Counted from the first letter of the stretch, positions 1-10,205 are shown. The stretch: DNA of 64,000 nt from Saccharofermentans sp. (GCA_016288885.1 JAEFAV010000014.1:1-64000); one strand, 5' to 3'. The notes: a model not told the origin generated them from the sequence alone. Program-made: numbers and translations.

Positions 1-4
1 TCAT
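1..4 (-). CDS. Start codon of a downstream gene that runs off the window edge; identity unknown (a [FeFe]-hydrogenase or other NuoE/F partner is plausible)
   Basis: Minus strand reads AATCAGGAGGCAAAAGAATGA just after the NuoF-like stop: AGGAGG followed by ATG at 4..2. Confidence 0.4.
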
Positions 5-19
5 TCTTTTGCCTCCTGA

Positions 20-1903
20 TTAAACCTTCGAAATTGCGTTGAACTTACATGTGCTGATGCACGCACCGCACTTAACGCACTTATCAGCGTCAATTGCCAT
101 GGATGCGAGCTTGTGTCCTTCTGCAACATAATCTGTACGTGTGATGCAGCCTGCAGGGCAGCCCTTAGCGCACATACCGCAGCCGATACACTTATCAGCA
201 TCGATCGTGTAAGACATGAGGTTCTTACAAACGTGAGCAGGACACTTCTTATCAACGATGTGAGCAAGATACTCGTCACGGAAGTGAGCAAGAGTAGAGT
301 TAACAGGGTTGGATGCTGTCTGACCCAAAGCGCAAAGGGAGTTAGCCTTGATCGTCTGGCTCAGTTCTTCGAGCTCATCAAGATCCTTCATTGTGCCCTT
401 ACCCTCAGTAATTCTTGTGAGGATCTCGAGCATTCTCTTTGTACCGATACGGCAAGGTGTGCACTTACCACAGGACTCGTCGCAGATGAATTCAAGATAG
501 AACTTAGCAACGTCAACCATGCAGTTGTCTTCATCCATTACGATAGCACCGCCGGAACCCATCATGGATCCCTTCTGAACGAGGTTATCGAAATCGATAG
601 GCTCATCAAGGTACTCTGCTGTCAGGCATCCGCCCGAAGGACCACCTGTCTGGATAGCCTTGAACTGCTTGCCATCCGGGATACCGCCGCCGATATCATA
701 GATGAGTTCTCTTAATGTTGTACCCATAGGAACTTCTACGAGACCAACGTTATTAACTTTTCCGCCAAGAGCGAAAACCTTTGTGCCCTTGGACTTCTCG
801 GTACCAACGGAAGCAAATGCTGCAGCACCTTCTCTAAGGATGTAAGGAACGCAAGCAAGTGTCTCTACGTTGTTAACGCAGGTAGGCTTGCCCCAGAGAC
901 CCTTAACTGCCGGGAACGGCGGCCTCGGACGAGGCATACCGCGCTTACCTTCGATGGAGTTAAGGAGAGCTGTCTCCTCACCGCAAACGAATGCGCCTGC
1001 ACCGAGTCTGATCTGGCAGTCGAAACAGAAGTCAGTGCCGAGGATGTTCTTTCCGAGCATACCTTCTGCTCTGGCCTGCTCAATGGCGATCTTAAGTCTC
1101 TTAACAGCGATCGGGTACTCAGCACGTACATAGAAGTAACCTTCTGAAGCACCGAAAGCGTAACCTGCGATCATCATACCTTCGATAACGCCAAGAGGGT
1201 TACCTTCGAGGATGGAACGATCCATGAATGCACCCGGGTCGCCCTCGTCGCCGTTACAAACAACATACTTCTGATCAGCTTCAACGTTCAAAGCGAACTG
1301 CCACTTTCTGCCTGTGGGGAATCCGCCGCCGCCACGGCCACGGAGACCGGAAGCCAGAACTTCATCGATAACTTCCTGCTGTGTCATTGTGAGTGCTCTC
1401 TTGATACCCTGGAAAGCGCCCATACCGATAGCTTCGTTGATATCTTCAGGATTGATGACGCCGCAGCCATTGAGAGCTACACGTCTCTGCTTCTTATAGA
1501 AAAGAATGTCTTCCTGCTTTGTAACCTTCTCCTGTGTCTTAGGATCAACATAGAGAAGTCTCTCAACGATCTCGCCGCCGATAAGATCCTTCTCAACGAT
1601 CTCATCTACGTCTTCGATCTTAACCATTCTATAAAGAGTATCTTCAGGATAGATCTTAACGAAAGGTCCCTGTGAGCAGAAACCGAAGCAGCCGACCTGG
1701 TTAACGGTAGCCTTATCCTCGATGCCCTTTTCCTTAAGGACTGCGTTAAATCTTTCCATGATCTCTGTGGAGTGTGCAGAAAGGCATCCTGTACCACCGC
1801 AGAGTACGATGTGACGCTTGCCGTCACCGCCCTTGATCTTATCGTCAAGGCTCTTGGAGAGAGCTTCAAATCTCTCATTAAGGTCAGTAACAGAACTTAT
1901 CAT
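20..1903 (-). CDS. NuoF-like / HndC-like NADH-binding diaphorase subunit with N-terminal thioredoxin-like 2Fe-2S and C-terminal 2x[4Fe-4S] ferredoxin domains
   Basis: 627 aa; GLRGRGGGGFPTGRKW, CNGDEGDPGAFMDR, ESCGKCTPCRIGT, CIGCGMCAKGCP and CVKCGACISTC motifs. Confidence 0.93.
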   Translation of the reverse strand: MISSVTDLNERFEALSKSLDDKIKGGDGKRHIVLCGGTGCLSAHSTEIMERFNAVLKEKGIEDKATVNQVGCFGFCSQGPFVKIYPEDTLYRMVKIEDVDEIVEKDLIGGEIVERLLYVDPKTQEKVTKQEDILFYKKQRRVALNGCGVINPEDINEAIGMGAFQGIKRALTMTQQEVIDEVLASGLRGRGGGGFPTGRKWQFALNVEADQKYVVCNGDEGDPGAFMDRSILEGNPLGVIEGMMIAGYAFGASEGYFYVRAEYPIAVKRLKIAIEQARAEGMLGKNILGTDFCFDCQIRLGAGAFVCGEETALLNSIEGKRGMPRPRPPFPAVKGLWGKPTCVNNVETLACVPYILREGAAAFASVGTEKSKGTKVFALGGKVNNVGLVEVPMGTTLRELIYDIGGGIPDGKQFKAIQTGGPSGGCLTAEYLDEPIDFDNLVQKGSMMGSGGAIVMDEDNCMVDVAKFYLEFICDESCGKCTPCRIGTKRMLEILTRITEGKGTMKDLDELEELSQTIKANSLCALGQTASNPVNSTLAHFRDEYLAHIVDKKCPAHVCKNLMSYTIDADKCIGCGMCAKGCPAGCITRTDYVAEGHKLASMAIDADKCVKCGACISTCKFNAISKV

Positions 1904-2388
1904 GCCTTAGCAGCCTCCTCTTTTAATTCATTAATGATCGCAGGAACCTGGTCAACCTTAACCTTAGGGTAAACCTTGCCGTTGATGCTTACTGCGGGTG
2001 CGATACCGCATGCGCCGATGCAACGGAGAGCGTCCAAAGTGAAAAGACCGTCTTCTGTTGTCTCACCGGGCTTGATTCCTAAGAGCTCCTGGAACTTATC
2101 GATAACATTCTGGGCGCCCTTAACGTAGCAAGCTGTACCAAGGCAGCAGCCTACAACGTACTTTCCCTTCGGAGTAAGAGAAAAGAATGAGTAGAATGTA
2201 ACAACTCCATAGATCTCTGCTACCGAAATACCTGTCTTCTTGGAAACTAATTCCTGAACTTCGAGCGGAATGTATCCGTACTCATTCTGAATGTCACTCA
2301 GGATCATCATCAGGGGAGTCTTATCGTTAACGTGACGATCACAGATCTCCGTAATCTGAGCGACAGCAGCTTCTTGTAATTTTGCCAT
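1900..2388 (-). CDS. NuoE-like / HndA-like 2Fe-2S thioredoxin-fold subunit
   Basis: GVVTFYSFF, C-x4-C and C-x3-C motifs (CCLGTACYVKGA, LRCIGACGIAP); RBS-preceded MAKLQEAAV start preferred over the longer ORF; overlaps the NuoF-like start. Confidence 0.9.
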   Translation of the reverse strand: MAKLQEAAVAQITEICDRHVNDKTPLMMILSDIQNEYGYIPLEVQELVSKKTGISVAEIYGVVTFYSFFSLTPKGKYVVGCCLGTACYVKGAQNVIDKFQELLGIKPGETTEDGLFTLDALRCIGACGIAPAVSINGKVYPKVKVDQVPAIINELKEEAAKA

Positions 2389-2442
2389 AAAAACCTCCTG
2401 CCTCTTTTGGGAATATTCCAACCTGTAAATTTTACTGTGCAA

Positions 2443-2472
2443 GGTGGCAGTTAGTCCATACTAACTGCCACC
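2443..2472. repeat. Perfect 13-bp inverted repeat GGTGGCAGTTAGT-ccat-ACTAACTGCCACC
   Basis: Read directly. Lies between the EF-G-like stop and the nuoE-like start; no T-run follows on the minus strand. Confidence 0.85.
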
Positions 2473-2528
2473 CATTATCAGCGTTTTATGTATCAAAAGT
2501 GTAAATTCCTTAACGCTTTTGAATAACC

Positions 2529-4604
2529 TTATTCTTCCTCGACATTGCTTGCTGCGATAACCTTGTCAGCGACTTCCGGAGGTGCGGGTTCGTAACGGAC
2601 ATGAGACATGGAGAACCATCCTCTGCCCTGTGTCATTGACTTAAGGTCTGTAGCATATTCAAGCATCTCAGCCGTAGGAACTTCAGCATTGACGACAGAG
2701 CCTAATTCGTCTGCATCGATACCCATGATACGTCCGCGTCTCTTATTGAGATCGCCCATGATATCACCCTGCTTATCCTCGGGGATATGGACTTCGACCT
2801 TACTGATGGGTTCGAGGAGAACCGGATTGGCAGCTGCCATGCCGGCCTTGAATGCGAGGTTTGCTGCAATCTTAAATGCCATTTCGGAAGAGTCAACGTC
2901 GTGGTAAGAACCATCGACCAGTGTAGCCTTGAGGTTAACTACAGGATAGCCTGCGAGGATACCCTTCTTAACGGATTCCTGTAATCCCTTCTCGACTGCA
3001 GGGAAGAAGTTCTTAGGTACGGCACCGCCGAATACCTTCTCTTCGAATACGAGATCTTCTGTCTCTGCGTTAGGTTCGAACTCGATCCATACGTCACCAT
3101 ATTGGCCGTGACCGCCGGACTGCTTCTTGTGCTTACCCTGAACCTTAACCTTCTTACGGATAGCCTCGCGGTAAGGAACCTTGGGTTCACCGAGTTCGCA
3201 GTCAACGTTGTACTTATTCTTGAGCTGGCTTACGAGAACTTTGAGCTGCATGTCACCGATGCCGGAGAGCACCATCTGCTTTGTCTCGGGATTCGTCTCG
3301 ACTGTAAAGCAATGGTCTTCATCAGCAAGCTTAGTAAGACCGGAAATGATCTTATCTTCGTCACCCTTCTTCGTAGGAACAATGGACTTGGAAAGACAAG
3401 GCTGCGGGAACTTGATCTTAGGCATCTCAAGGATACGTGCGCGGTCGCAGATAGTATCGTTGGTATCTGTGTTGGAAAGCTTTGAAGCTGCGCCGATATC
3501 ACCTGCCGTGATGCAGTCTGTCGTAATCTGCTCCTTACCCTTAAGGAAGAACAGACCGCCGATCCTCTCATCCTTACCCTTGGTAGCATTATAAACTGTG
3601 GAATTAGCGCGGAGTGTTCCGGCATTGACCTTAAAGATACTGATCTTACCGACGAACGGGTCAGAGATCGTCTTGAAGCAGAATGCTACGAGCGGATCGT
3701 CAATGGAGCAGCCTACCATCTGGGTGCTGCCGTCAGGAAGCGTTGCTTCCAAAGCGGGCTTCTTGCCTGCCGGAGGAGTGTCCTTGGAAATGCAGTTCAG
3801 GAGGAAATCGACACCCCAGTTCATGTATGCGGAACCACAGTAGATCGGGTGAAGCTTACCTTCACGGAAACCAGCGTGTACGCCATGACGGAACTCGTCT
3901 TCAGTGAACTTCTCACCTGCGAAGAACTTCTCCATCAAAGCATCGTCAGCTTCTGCAACTACTTCATTAACCTTTTCCTGAAGCTCGTCAACTCTGTCGT
4001 TATACTGCTCGGGAAGCGGATATTCAACAAACTTACCGGTTGCTTTATCAATAGAGAAAGCCTTACGGTTCATAACGTCTACGATGCCTGTCATCTTACC
4101 GTCTTCCATGATAGGGAAAGAAAGCGGGATAACTGAAGGTCCGTAACGCTCCATCATACGCTCAGCAACAGCTTCGAAATCAGCATTGGGCTCATCCATT
4201 CTGTTCATGAAGAAAAGGAAAGGAACCTTCTTACCGTTCAAAAGTCTGATAGCCTTCTCGGAACCGACGGATGTACCGCCCTTAGCCGAGATCATAATAA
4301 CACCGGAATCTGCGATCCTTATTCCGCTCATCTCTTCTCCAAGGAAGTCAAAGTCACCTGGAGTGTCGATAATATTGATCTTACTGCCCTTATATTCACA
4401 GCAGGCAACAGAAAGGCCTACTGACATCTGTCTCTTGATCTCCTCAGGATCGTAGTCGAGTGTTGTATTACCGTCGTTAATCCGTCCCTGACGATTGATA
4501 GCTTTGGTATAAAAAAGTATAGCCTCAGCTAAGGTCGTCTTGCCGGAACCTACGTGGCCGAACAACGCGATGTTGCGAATCTTGTCTGCGGAATAATTTT
4601 CCAT
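2529..4604 (-). CDS. Elongation factor G-like GTPase (EF-G paralogue type)
   Basis: 691 aa with G motifs GHVGSGKTT, DTPGDFDF, NRMD and EF-G domains IV/V; motif variants differ from canonical FusA (AHIDAGKTT, NKMD). Confidence 0.9.
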   Translation of the reverse strand: MENYSADKIRNIALFGHVGSGKTTLAEAILFYTKAINRQGRINDGNTTLDYDPEEIKRQMSVGLSVACCEYKGSKINIIDTPGDFDFLGEEMSGIRIADSGVIMISAKGGTSVGSEKAIRLLNGKKVPFLFFMNRMDEPNADFEAVAERMMERYGPSVIPLSFPIMEDGKMTGIVDVMNRKAFSIDKATGKFVEYPLPEQYNDRVDELQEKVNEVVAEADDALMEKFFAGEKFTEDEFRHGVHAGFREGKLHPIYCGSAYMNWGVDFLLNCISKDTPPAGKKPALEATLPDGSTQMVGCSIDDPLVAFCFKTISDPFVGKISIFKVNAGTLRANSTVYNATKGKDERIGGLFFLKGKEQITTDCITAGDIGAASKLSNTDTNDTICDRARILEMPKIKFPQPCLSKSIVPTKKGDEDKIISGLTKLADEDHCFTVETNPETKQMVLSGIGDMQLKVLVSQLKNKYNVDCELGEPKVPYREAIRKKVKVQGKHKKQSGGHGQYGDVWIEFEPNAETEDLVFEEKVFGGAVPKNFFPAVEKGLQESVKKGILAGYPVVNLKATLVDGSYHDVDSSEMAFKIAANLAFKAGMAAANPVLLEPISKVEVHIPEDKQGDIMGDLNKRRGRIMGIDADELGSVVNAEVPTAEMLEYATDLKSMTQGRGWFSMSHVRYEPAPPEVADKVIAASNVEEE

Positions 4605-4757
4605 CAGTCATTTCCTCCTTCGAAGTCAAAAATAAATACTTTCCTATTATATAGGATTCGGTATGCCAATTCCACAAAAAAATCACGCAGCAAAAAACTT
4701 TTTTTGTGCATAGTTGTAACCGCCGTAATTAAAGCCTTTACCGGCGCGCATAAAACA

Positions 4758-4783
4758 AAGAGGCTGCCATAACGCAGCCTCTT
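4758..4783 (-). terminator. Intrinsic terminator of the coiled-coil gene
   Basis: AAGAGGCTGC-cataac-GCAGCCTCTT, T-rich (TTTGTTTTAT) on the minus strand. Confidence 0.7.
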
Positions 4784-4810
4784 AAAAACAATTTCCGGTT
4801 ATTCAGCTGA

Positions 4811-6517
4811 TCACTTCATCGGTCTGCCGAAGATAAGTACCAGTCTGTCTTCCTTTGAATCGAACGAGTTGGAAGTCAGTGAAGACAAAGATGTTGTCTC
4901 AGAAGATCCGCCCATTGATGACATGAGCTTACCGCCGTCATCATCGATTACGGAAATAAGATTCCATCCTTCAGACGCCTTTTTCTTAAGAAGTTTGGAA
5001 AGAGCTTCAACATTTACTTCAGCCGCTTTGTTATGCTCGACAGTCTCAACAGAATATTCCATCGGTCCGCCGGCACCGCCTCCGCCTGATCTGACCTTTT
5101 TCTCCAGTTCTGCAACTGCGCTGTCAAGCGATGCAAGTTTCTTCTCAAGCTCAGCCTTTTCCATCTCTTTCTCCTTGATCTTTTCTTCTAATTCTGCTAT
5201 CTGATCGAGCATCTTGCCCTTCTCGCTCTCGCTTAAAGCGGCCTGCTTAAGGAATACAGACTGCTTCTCGGCATTAAGAACGATCTCTTGTGCAGCAGCC
5301 TCGGCAAGAACTGTCGCATTCTTGGAATCGGCAATGATCTCTTTAGCTTCCTTAAGTTCAGCCTGAAGTCCCTTTATCTGATCCTGTATCTCTTCTGACT
5401 GCTGCTGATAGTCATTAAATTCCTTTTCAGCCTGATTCTTTCTCTCTTCAGATTCCTCGAGTTCTTTTCTGGCTTCCTGAAGAGTTTCATCAAGATCTTT
5501 GCGTCTCTGGCTGGCATCCTTCTCGAAGCTCTCTATCTCAGCGCTCAGTTCGTCACGCTTAGCCATTGCGGCTTCAGCTTCAGTCAACATAGCACGGGCC
5601 TTCTCAGATATGTCATCATACTCAGCCTGCGCCTGCCTGATCTGTTCTTCTGCCTCGGCTCTGATCTGATCTCTCTCGGTCTGTGCCTCAGCGATCAGCT
5701 TTTCTTTCTCGGCATTGGCAATATCGCGGTCACGCTCTGCATCTTCCTTCATTTTGAGGGCTTCGGCAGCCTGTTTCTCGGAAAGCTTCTTATGCTCCTC
5801 GGCAATCTTGGCTTTTTCTTTCTCGAAATCTTCCTGAAGCTTGACTATCTTAGTTTCAGCAGCCTTGATCTCTTTTTCTTTCTCGGCCTTGATCTTATCG
5901 GCATTGTCCATCATGTTCTGGACTTCTTTTGCCTGCGCTATAAGCTCATCTCTCTTTTTAAGAGCTTCAGCATATTCTTTTTCGACCTGGGCAGCCAGCT
6001 GTTCGGTCTGCTTCTGGGTCTCCTCATAGATTTTTTCCTGCTCTATCTTGGCAGCAGCGATCATGTCGTCATGCTCTTTCTGAGACTTCTTCTTAGCTTC
6101 CGACATCATCTCATTTGCTTCTTTGCGGAGAGCGTCTCTCTTGTCGCGGGCTTCGATAACTTCGTCACGGATCGTCTCGACTGATTTCTCTAAAGCCTGC
6201 TGCTCAGCGAGTTTCTTCTTCTGGAAAGTAGTAAACTCCTTGTCAAGCTTAGCTCTTTCAGTCTCAAACTGCTCTTCCATGGCTGCATAATCACGCTTAA
6301 GCTTTTCAACAGCTTCAAGGATCCTCTTCTCTTCTTCGGAACGCTTTGCTTCCGCACGAGCAATATTCTCAGCCTGCTTCTGGTCAAGGATCTTCTTCGC
6401 TTCGGCTGCCGCCTCATCGTTATTACCCGCAGAAGCTTTTTGGAAATCGTATTTGCACATTGAGCAGCGGGCAACGTTATCACCCATCATTACGCCGCAA
6501 ACCGGACATCTCTTCAT
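4811..6517 (-). CDS. Zinc-ribbon / long coiled-coil protein with C-terminal DUF4177-like domain
   Basis: N-terminal CPVCG...CSMCKYDF, about 400 aa of Glu/Lys/Ala-rich coiled coil, C-terminal MEYSVETVEHN...LLKKKASEGWNLISVI. Confidence 0.75.
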   Translation of the reverse strand: MKRCPVCGVMMGDNVARCSMCKYDFQKASAGNNDEAAAEAKKILDQKQAENIARAEAKRSEEEKRILEAVEKLKRDYAAMEEQFETERAKLDKEFTTFQKKKLAEQQALEKSVETIRDEVIEARDKRDALRKEANEMMSEAKKKSQKEHDDMIAAAKIEQEKIYEETQKQTEQLAAQVEKEYAEALKKRDELIAQAKEVQNMMDNADKIKAEKEKEIKAAETKIVKLQEDFEKEKAKIAEEHKKLSEKQAAEALKMKEDAERDRDIANAEKEKLIAEAQTERDQIRAEAEEQIRQAQAEYDDISEKARAMLTEAEAAMAKRDELSAEIESFEKDASQRRKDLDETLQEARKELEESEERKNQAEKEFNDYQQQSEEIQDQIKGLQAELKEAKEIIADSKNATVLAEAAAQEIVLNAEKQSVFLKQAALSESEKGKMLDQIAELEEKIKEKEMEKAELEKKLASLDSAVAELEKKVRSGGGGAGGPMEYSVETVEHNKAAEVNVEALSKLLKKKASEGWNLISVIDDDGGKLMSSMGGSSETTSLSSLTSNSFDSKEDRLVLIFGRPMK

Positions 6518-6747
6518 ACTTTGTTTCTCCTAAAAAGCACGCAAAGAGCATGCGCGCAAAATATCATGCAGATATTATATACCAGCTCGCTTGAAATTAT
6601 TAAGTTTTCTTAAGGGAATTTTATAAATTTTTAGTTAATTTTAGGATACAGCTGCGATCAGCGCTCTCATTTTTTTGTGTGCGTTGTCATATATTAGCGT
6701 CCAATACTCACCCATATAATTAATTAACTGTTTTGAGGAGGAGACAA

Positions 6748-8271
6748 ATGCAACGTTCTATTATCAAGGCTTTAGTCATCACTTCTGTTTTCGCCCTGTT
6801 GTTAACAGGATTTGCAGGATGCACTAAAAAGACAAATAACGCAAATAACTTCGCTGTAGTAGGCATTACTCAGGAACCCGGAATCTTCGATCCGCATACT
6901 GTTGTCGCTGCCGGCGATGAGGAGATCATATTCAACATTTACGAAGGCCTTTATAAATTCGACAACAAAGGTAACCTTAATCCTTGCCTGGCTACAGATG
7001 TTGAAATATCAGCTGATGCATCCGTATATACTTTCACCATCAGAAATGGCGTAAAGTTCCATGACGGTTCAGATCTCGATCCCAACGACGTAGTCTACTC
7101 TCTTAAGCGCGCCGCAGGATTGAACGATGGACAGGACGGCATCGCATTGGTAAGAGAAATGGATTCTGTCAAAGACGTCAGGATCACTTCCGATAACCGC
7201 GTCGAAGTTGCTCTCGAGGAAAGCAACAGTGAGCTTTTGAGTTACTTTACAACAGGCATAATTCCCGAAGGCTACGATAACTGCCAGAAGGCTCCCGTCG
7301 GGACAGGTCCTTTCAAATTTGAATCATACACGCCCGGACAGAGTGTCGTCCTCGTAAAGAACGATAACTACTGGCAGAAGGGTCTTCCTTATCTTGACAA
7401 GGTCACGTTCAAGGTCTGTGCCGATATGGATGCCGGCCTTACGGAACTTGCGAACGGAAGCATCGACATTTTCCCTTATCTCACATCAGACAGGGCCAAC
7501 CAGCTTGATCCTTCCAAGTACAATGTATTGTCGAACGGTTCCAACATGGTACAGGTCTTTGCTCTGAACAATGCAGTCAGTCCGCTGAACGACGTAAGGG
7601 TACGCCAGGCGATCAACTATGCAATCAACAGGAAGGACATCATCTCCGTAACAATGGACGGAGCAGGCGTCGAACTCTCTACTGCCATGAGCCCGGCAAT
7701 GGGAAGCTATTATGACACTTCACTTGACGGGACATTTGACCAGGATATCGAAAAAGCTAAAAAACTCATGGCCGAGGCAGGTTACGAGAATGGTTTTGAT
7801 ATCTCCTGCACGGTTCCTTCATCTTATCTGATCCACGTTAATACCGCTGTCGAACTTGCTTCCGAACTTAAGGCTATCGGGATCAACATGGAGATCGAAC
7901 AGGTTGACTGGGCAACATGGCTTGAGACCGTATATACAGGCCGTCAGTATGAAACGACAGTTATCGCACTTACGAGCACATATGCTCCATACGACGTTCT
8001 TGAACGTTACCAGTCAACATCAGACGGCAATTTCATCAACTATTCGAATGCCAAGGTAGACGAATTAATGGCTAAGATCCCGGGAACCATTGATCTGAAC
8101 GAAAGGACAGCTCTTTACCATCAGGTTCTGGGGCTCCTCACGGACGATGCTTGTTCCGTATATATTCAGGATCCGACGACGATAACCGCCGTTTCAACAA
8201 GACTTGAGGGTTATAACGTTTATCCTATGTACGTCCAGGATATGTCACAGGTTAAGCTCGCATCCAAATAA
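6748..8271 (+). CDS. Peptide/nickel-type ABC transporter substrate-binding lipoprotein (SBP family 5)
   Basis: Lipobox LLTGFAGC; GLYKFDNKGNLNPCLA and GTGPFKFESY motifs; ATG at 6748 with GAGGAG RBS. Confidence 0.92.
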   Translation: MQRSIIKALVITSVFALLLTGFAGCTKKTNNANNFAVVGITQEPGIFDPHTVVAAGDEEIIFNIYEGLYKFDNKGNLNPCLATDVEISADASVYTFTIRNGVKFHDGSDLDPNDVVYSLKRAAGLNDGQDGIALVREMDSVKDVRITSDNRVEVALEESNSELLSYFTTGIIPEGYDNCQKAPVGTGPFKFESYTPGQSVVLVKNDNYWQKGLPYLDKVTFKVCADMDAGLTELANGSIDIFPYLTSDRANQLDPSKYNVLSNGSNMVQVFALNNAVSPLNDVRVRQAINYAINRKDIISVTMDGAGVELSTAMSPAMGSYYDTSLDGTFDQDIEKAKKLMAEAGYENGFDISCTVPSSYLIHVNTAVELASELKAIGINMEIEQVDWATWLETVYTGRQYETTVIALTSTYAPYDVLERYQSTSDGNFINYSNAKVDELMAKIPGTIDLNERTALYHQVLGLLTDDACSVYIQDPTTITAVSTRLEGYNVYPMYVQDMSQVKLASK

Positions 8272-8295
8272 TAAGTATTCGGGTTTAAATATATT

Positions 8296-8337
8296 GGGGG
8301 CTGTCTTAAGTCAAATGAGGCAGCCCTTATTCTTTTT
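8296..8337 (+). terminator. Hairpin/terminator between the SBP gene and the permease genes
   Basis: GGGGGCTGTCT...AGGCAGCCC followed by TTATTCTTTTT. Confidence 0.65.
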
Positions 8338-8399
8338 AAATCATCCAAAAGCATATATAATAGATTTTTATTTTAACTTATTAGAGCGGGGAACATGAT

Positions 8400-9353
8400 T
8401 TGCAGAACAAGGCTGTCTATCTTACAGGAAAACTGATAGAGCTGATCTTGACACTTCTATTTGTGTCATTGCTTGTTTTCACGGCATTCTCCATCATACC
8501 GGGAGATACCGCCCGCGTTATGCTCGGACCGCAGGCTTCTGAGTCACAGGTTGCTCTTCTGCGTGCCGAACTTGGTCTGGACAAACCTCTCATCATCCGT
8601 TACGGAACCTGGATATGGGGACTTCTCTCATTTAATCCGGGTACATCCTACGCTTATAACATGAGCGTAGGCGAACTGATCTGTCAGAGACTCCCCGTCA
8701 CCATTGGCATGAGTGCCTTGGCGATGATCATGGTCATCCTTATCTCTTATCCCCTGGCGGTCTTAAGCGCCCGAAAACCCGGACGGCTGGGAGATCAGAT
8801 CTGCTCCGTTATCGGCCATATCCTTTTCGCGATCCCTCCTTATGTAGCATCTCTTCTTTTGATATTACTTTCAGGTTCTCTTTTCTCACTTCTTACTGTC
8901 GGCACATATGTAGACCCTTCAGATGATTTTTTCGGATTTGTAGGATGCCTCCTGCTGCCGTCTTTTGCGATAGCACTCCCAAAGATAGCAATGAGCTTTA
9001 AGTTCCTCAGATCTTCCATAATCGAACAAAGAACTGCGGATTACGTCCGCACATCCAAGAGCCACGGTCTTTCTGATCTGAAGATCTTAGTACGCCACGT
9101 TCTCCCGAATTCCAACGTCTCATCGATCACGATAATATCGATAATCCTGTCTGATATTCTTGGAGGAAGCCTTATCGTCGAGCAGGTCTTTAATCTGCCG
9201 GGGTTAGGCAGACTTCTCCTGTCAGCAATATCGCGTCGTGATTTTCCGTTATTGTCAGGCATAGTTTTTTATCTTGCCCTGATAACAGTTCTCCTTTATT
9301 TCATCTCCGACATCGCATCTAGCCTTGCCGATCCGAGAATCAGGCTGAAATAA
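8400..9353 (+). CDS. ABC transporter permease, DppB/OppB family (TTG start)
   Basis: Multi-TM; FSIIPGD, Pxx..EQVFNLPGLGRLLLSAISRRDFPLL. Confidence 0.9.
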   Translation: MQNKAVYLTGKLIELILTLLFVSLLVFTAFSIIPGDTARVMLGPQASESQVALLRAELGLDKPLIIRYGTWIWGLLSFNPGTSYAYNMSVGELICQRLPVTIGMSALAMIMVILISYPLAVLSARKPGRLGDQICSVIGHILFAIPPYVASLLLILLSGSLFSLLTVGTYVDPSDDFFGFVGCLLLPSFAIALPKIAMSFKFLRSSIIEQRTADYVRTSKSHGLSDLKILVRHVLPNSNVSSITIISIILSDILGGSLIVEQVFNLPGLGRLLLSAISRRDFPLLSGIVFYLALITVLLYFISDIASSLADPRIRLK

Positions 9354-9365
9354 GGAGGATCCGTT

Positions 9366-10205
9366 ATGACTAAGCAGGCCAATAAAAACAGATCCCCCGA
9401 AGCTTCCGCTTTCTACACCGCAGGTCTCATCCTGCTTGGCATAGTAGTTATAGCCTTTGTCATTTCATTATTCTGGACACCATATGCGCCTGATGCCACA
9501 GATGCAGCATCCAAGCTTCTGGCACCGTCACCTGCTCATCCTTTCGGCACGGATAATTTCGGGAGAGACGTTCTCTCACGCGTAATGTCCGCTTCCAAAT
9601 ACACGATATTCATTTCGGCTTCCGGCATCGCCATCGCGCTTATCCTCGGCATTATCGCAGGTATTCCCGCAGGATATTACGGAGGTTTTACCGACAGGGG
9701 CATAATGCTGTTAGGCAACAGTATCATGTGCTTCCCGGGAATACTTCTGGCACTCGTCGCAGTAGCGGTCTTCGGTCCTTCGGTAACAAATGTCATCTGG
9801 GCACTGGGTCTTGTTTTCGCGCCCACATTCGCAAGAGTATGCCGTGTCGGAACCATGGAAATAAAAGAACTGGATTACATAACGCACGCACGCGTAATGG
9901 GAGTAAAACCCGCCCGCATCATGACTTTCCACATCTTCCCGAATCTGGTCGGCCAGCTTCTTCCCGCAACGGTGATCGGTCTTGCCAACATGACGCTTTT
10001 CGAATCAGGAATGAGCTATCTGGGCTTAGGCGTTCAGCCGCCCGATGCCTCATTCGGCAAGATGCTGTCCGATGCACAGGCATATATCCGTGTAGCTCCC
10101 TGGCTGATAGTATTTCCCGCCCTGATGCTTGTTTTCTACATACTGGGACTTTATTTCATTTCTGAGGGTCTTCGCGTTCAGCTCTCGAAAGGGGGCGCAA
10201 GGTGA
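9366..10205 (+). CDS. ABC transporter permease, DppC/OppC family
   Basis: HPFGTDNFGRDVLSRV; FESGMSYLGLGVQPPDASFGKML. Confidence 0.92.
   Translation: MTKQANKNRSPEASAFYTAGLILLGIVVIAFVISLFWTPYAPDATDAASKLLAPSPAHPFGTDNFGRDVLSRVMSASKYTIFISASGIAIALILGIIAGIPAGYYGGFTDRGIMLLGNSIMCFPGILLALVAVAVFGPSVTNVIWALGLVFAPTFARVCRVGTMEIKELDYITHARVMGVKPARIMTFHIFPNLVGQLLPATVIGLANMTLFESGMSYLGLGVQPPDASFGKMLSDAQAYIRVAPWLIVFPALMLVFYILGLYFISEGLRVQLSKGGAR

Noticed and set aside
113-715. 200-aa plus-strand ORF
   Set aside because: Antisense to the well-supported NuoF-like gene; shadow ORF.
1900-2442. Longer 180-aa start for the NuoE-like protein
   Set aside because: The extra N-terminus lacks an RBS and runs into the leader hairpin; MAKLQEAAV has a clear AGGAGG.
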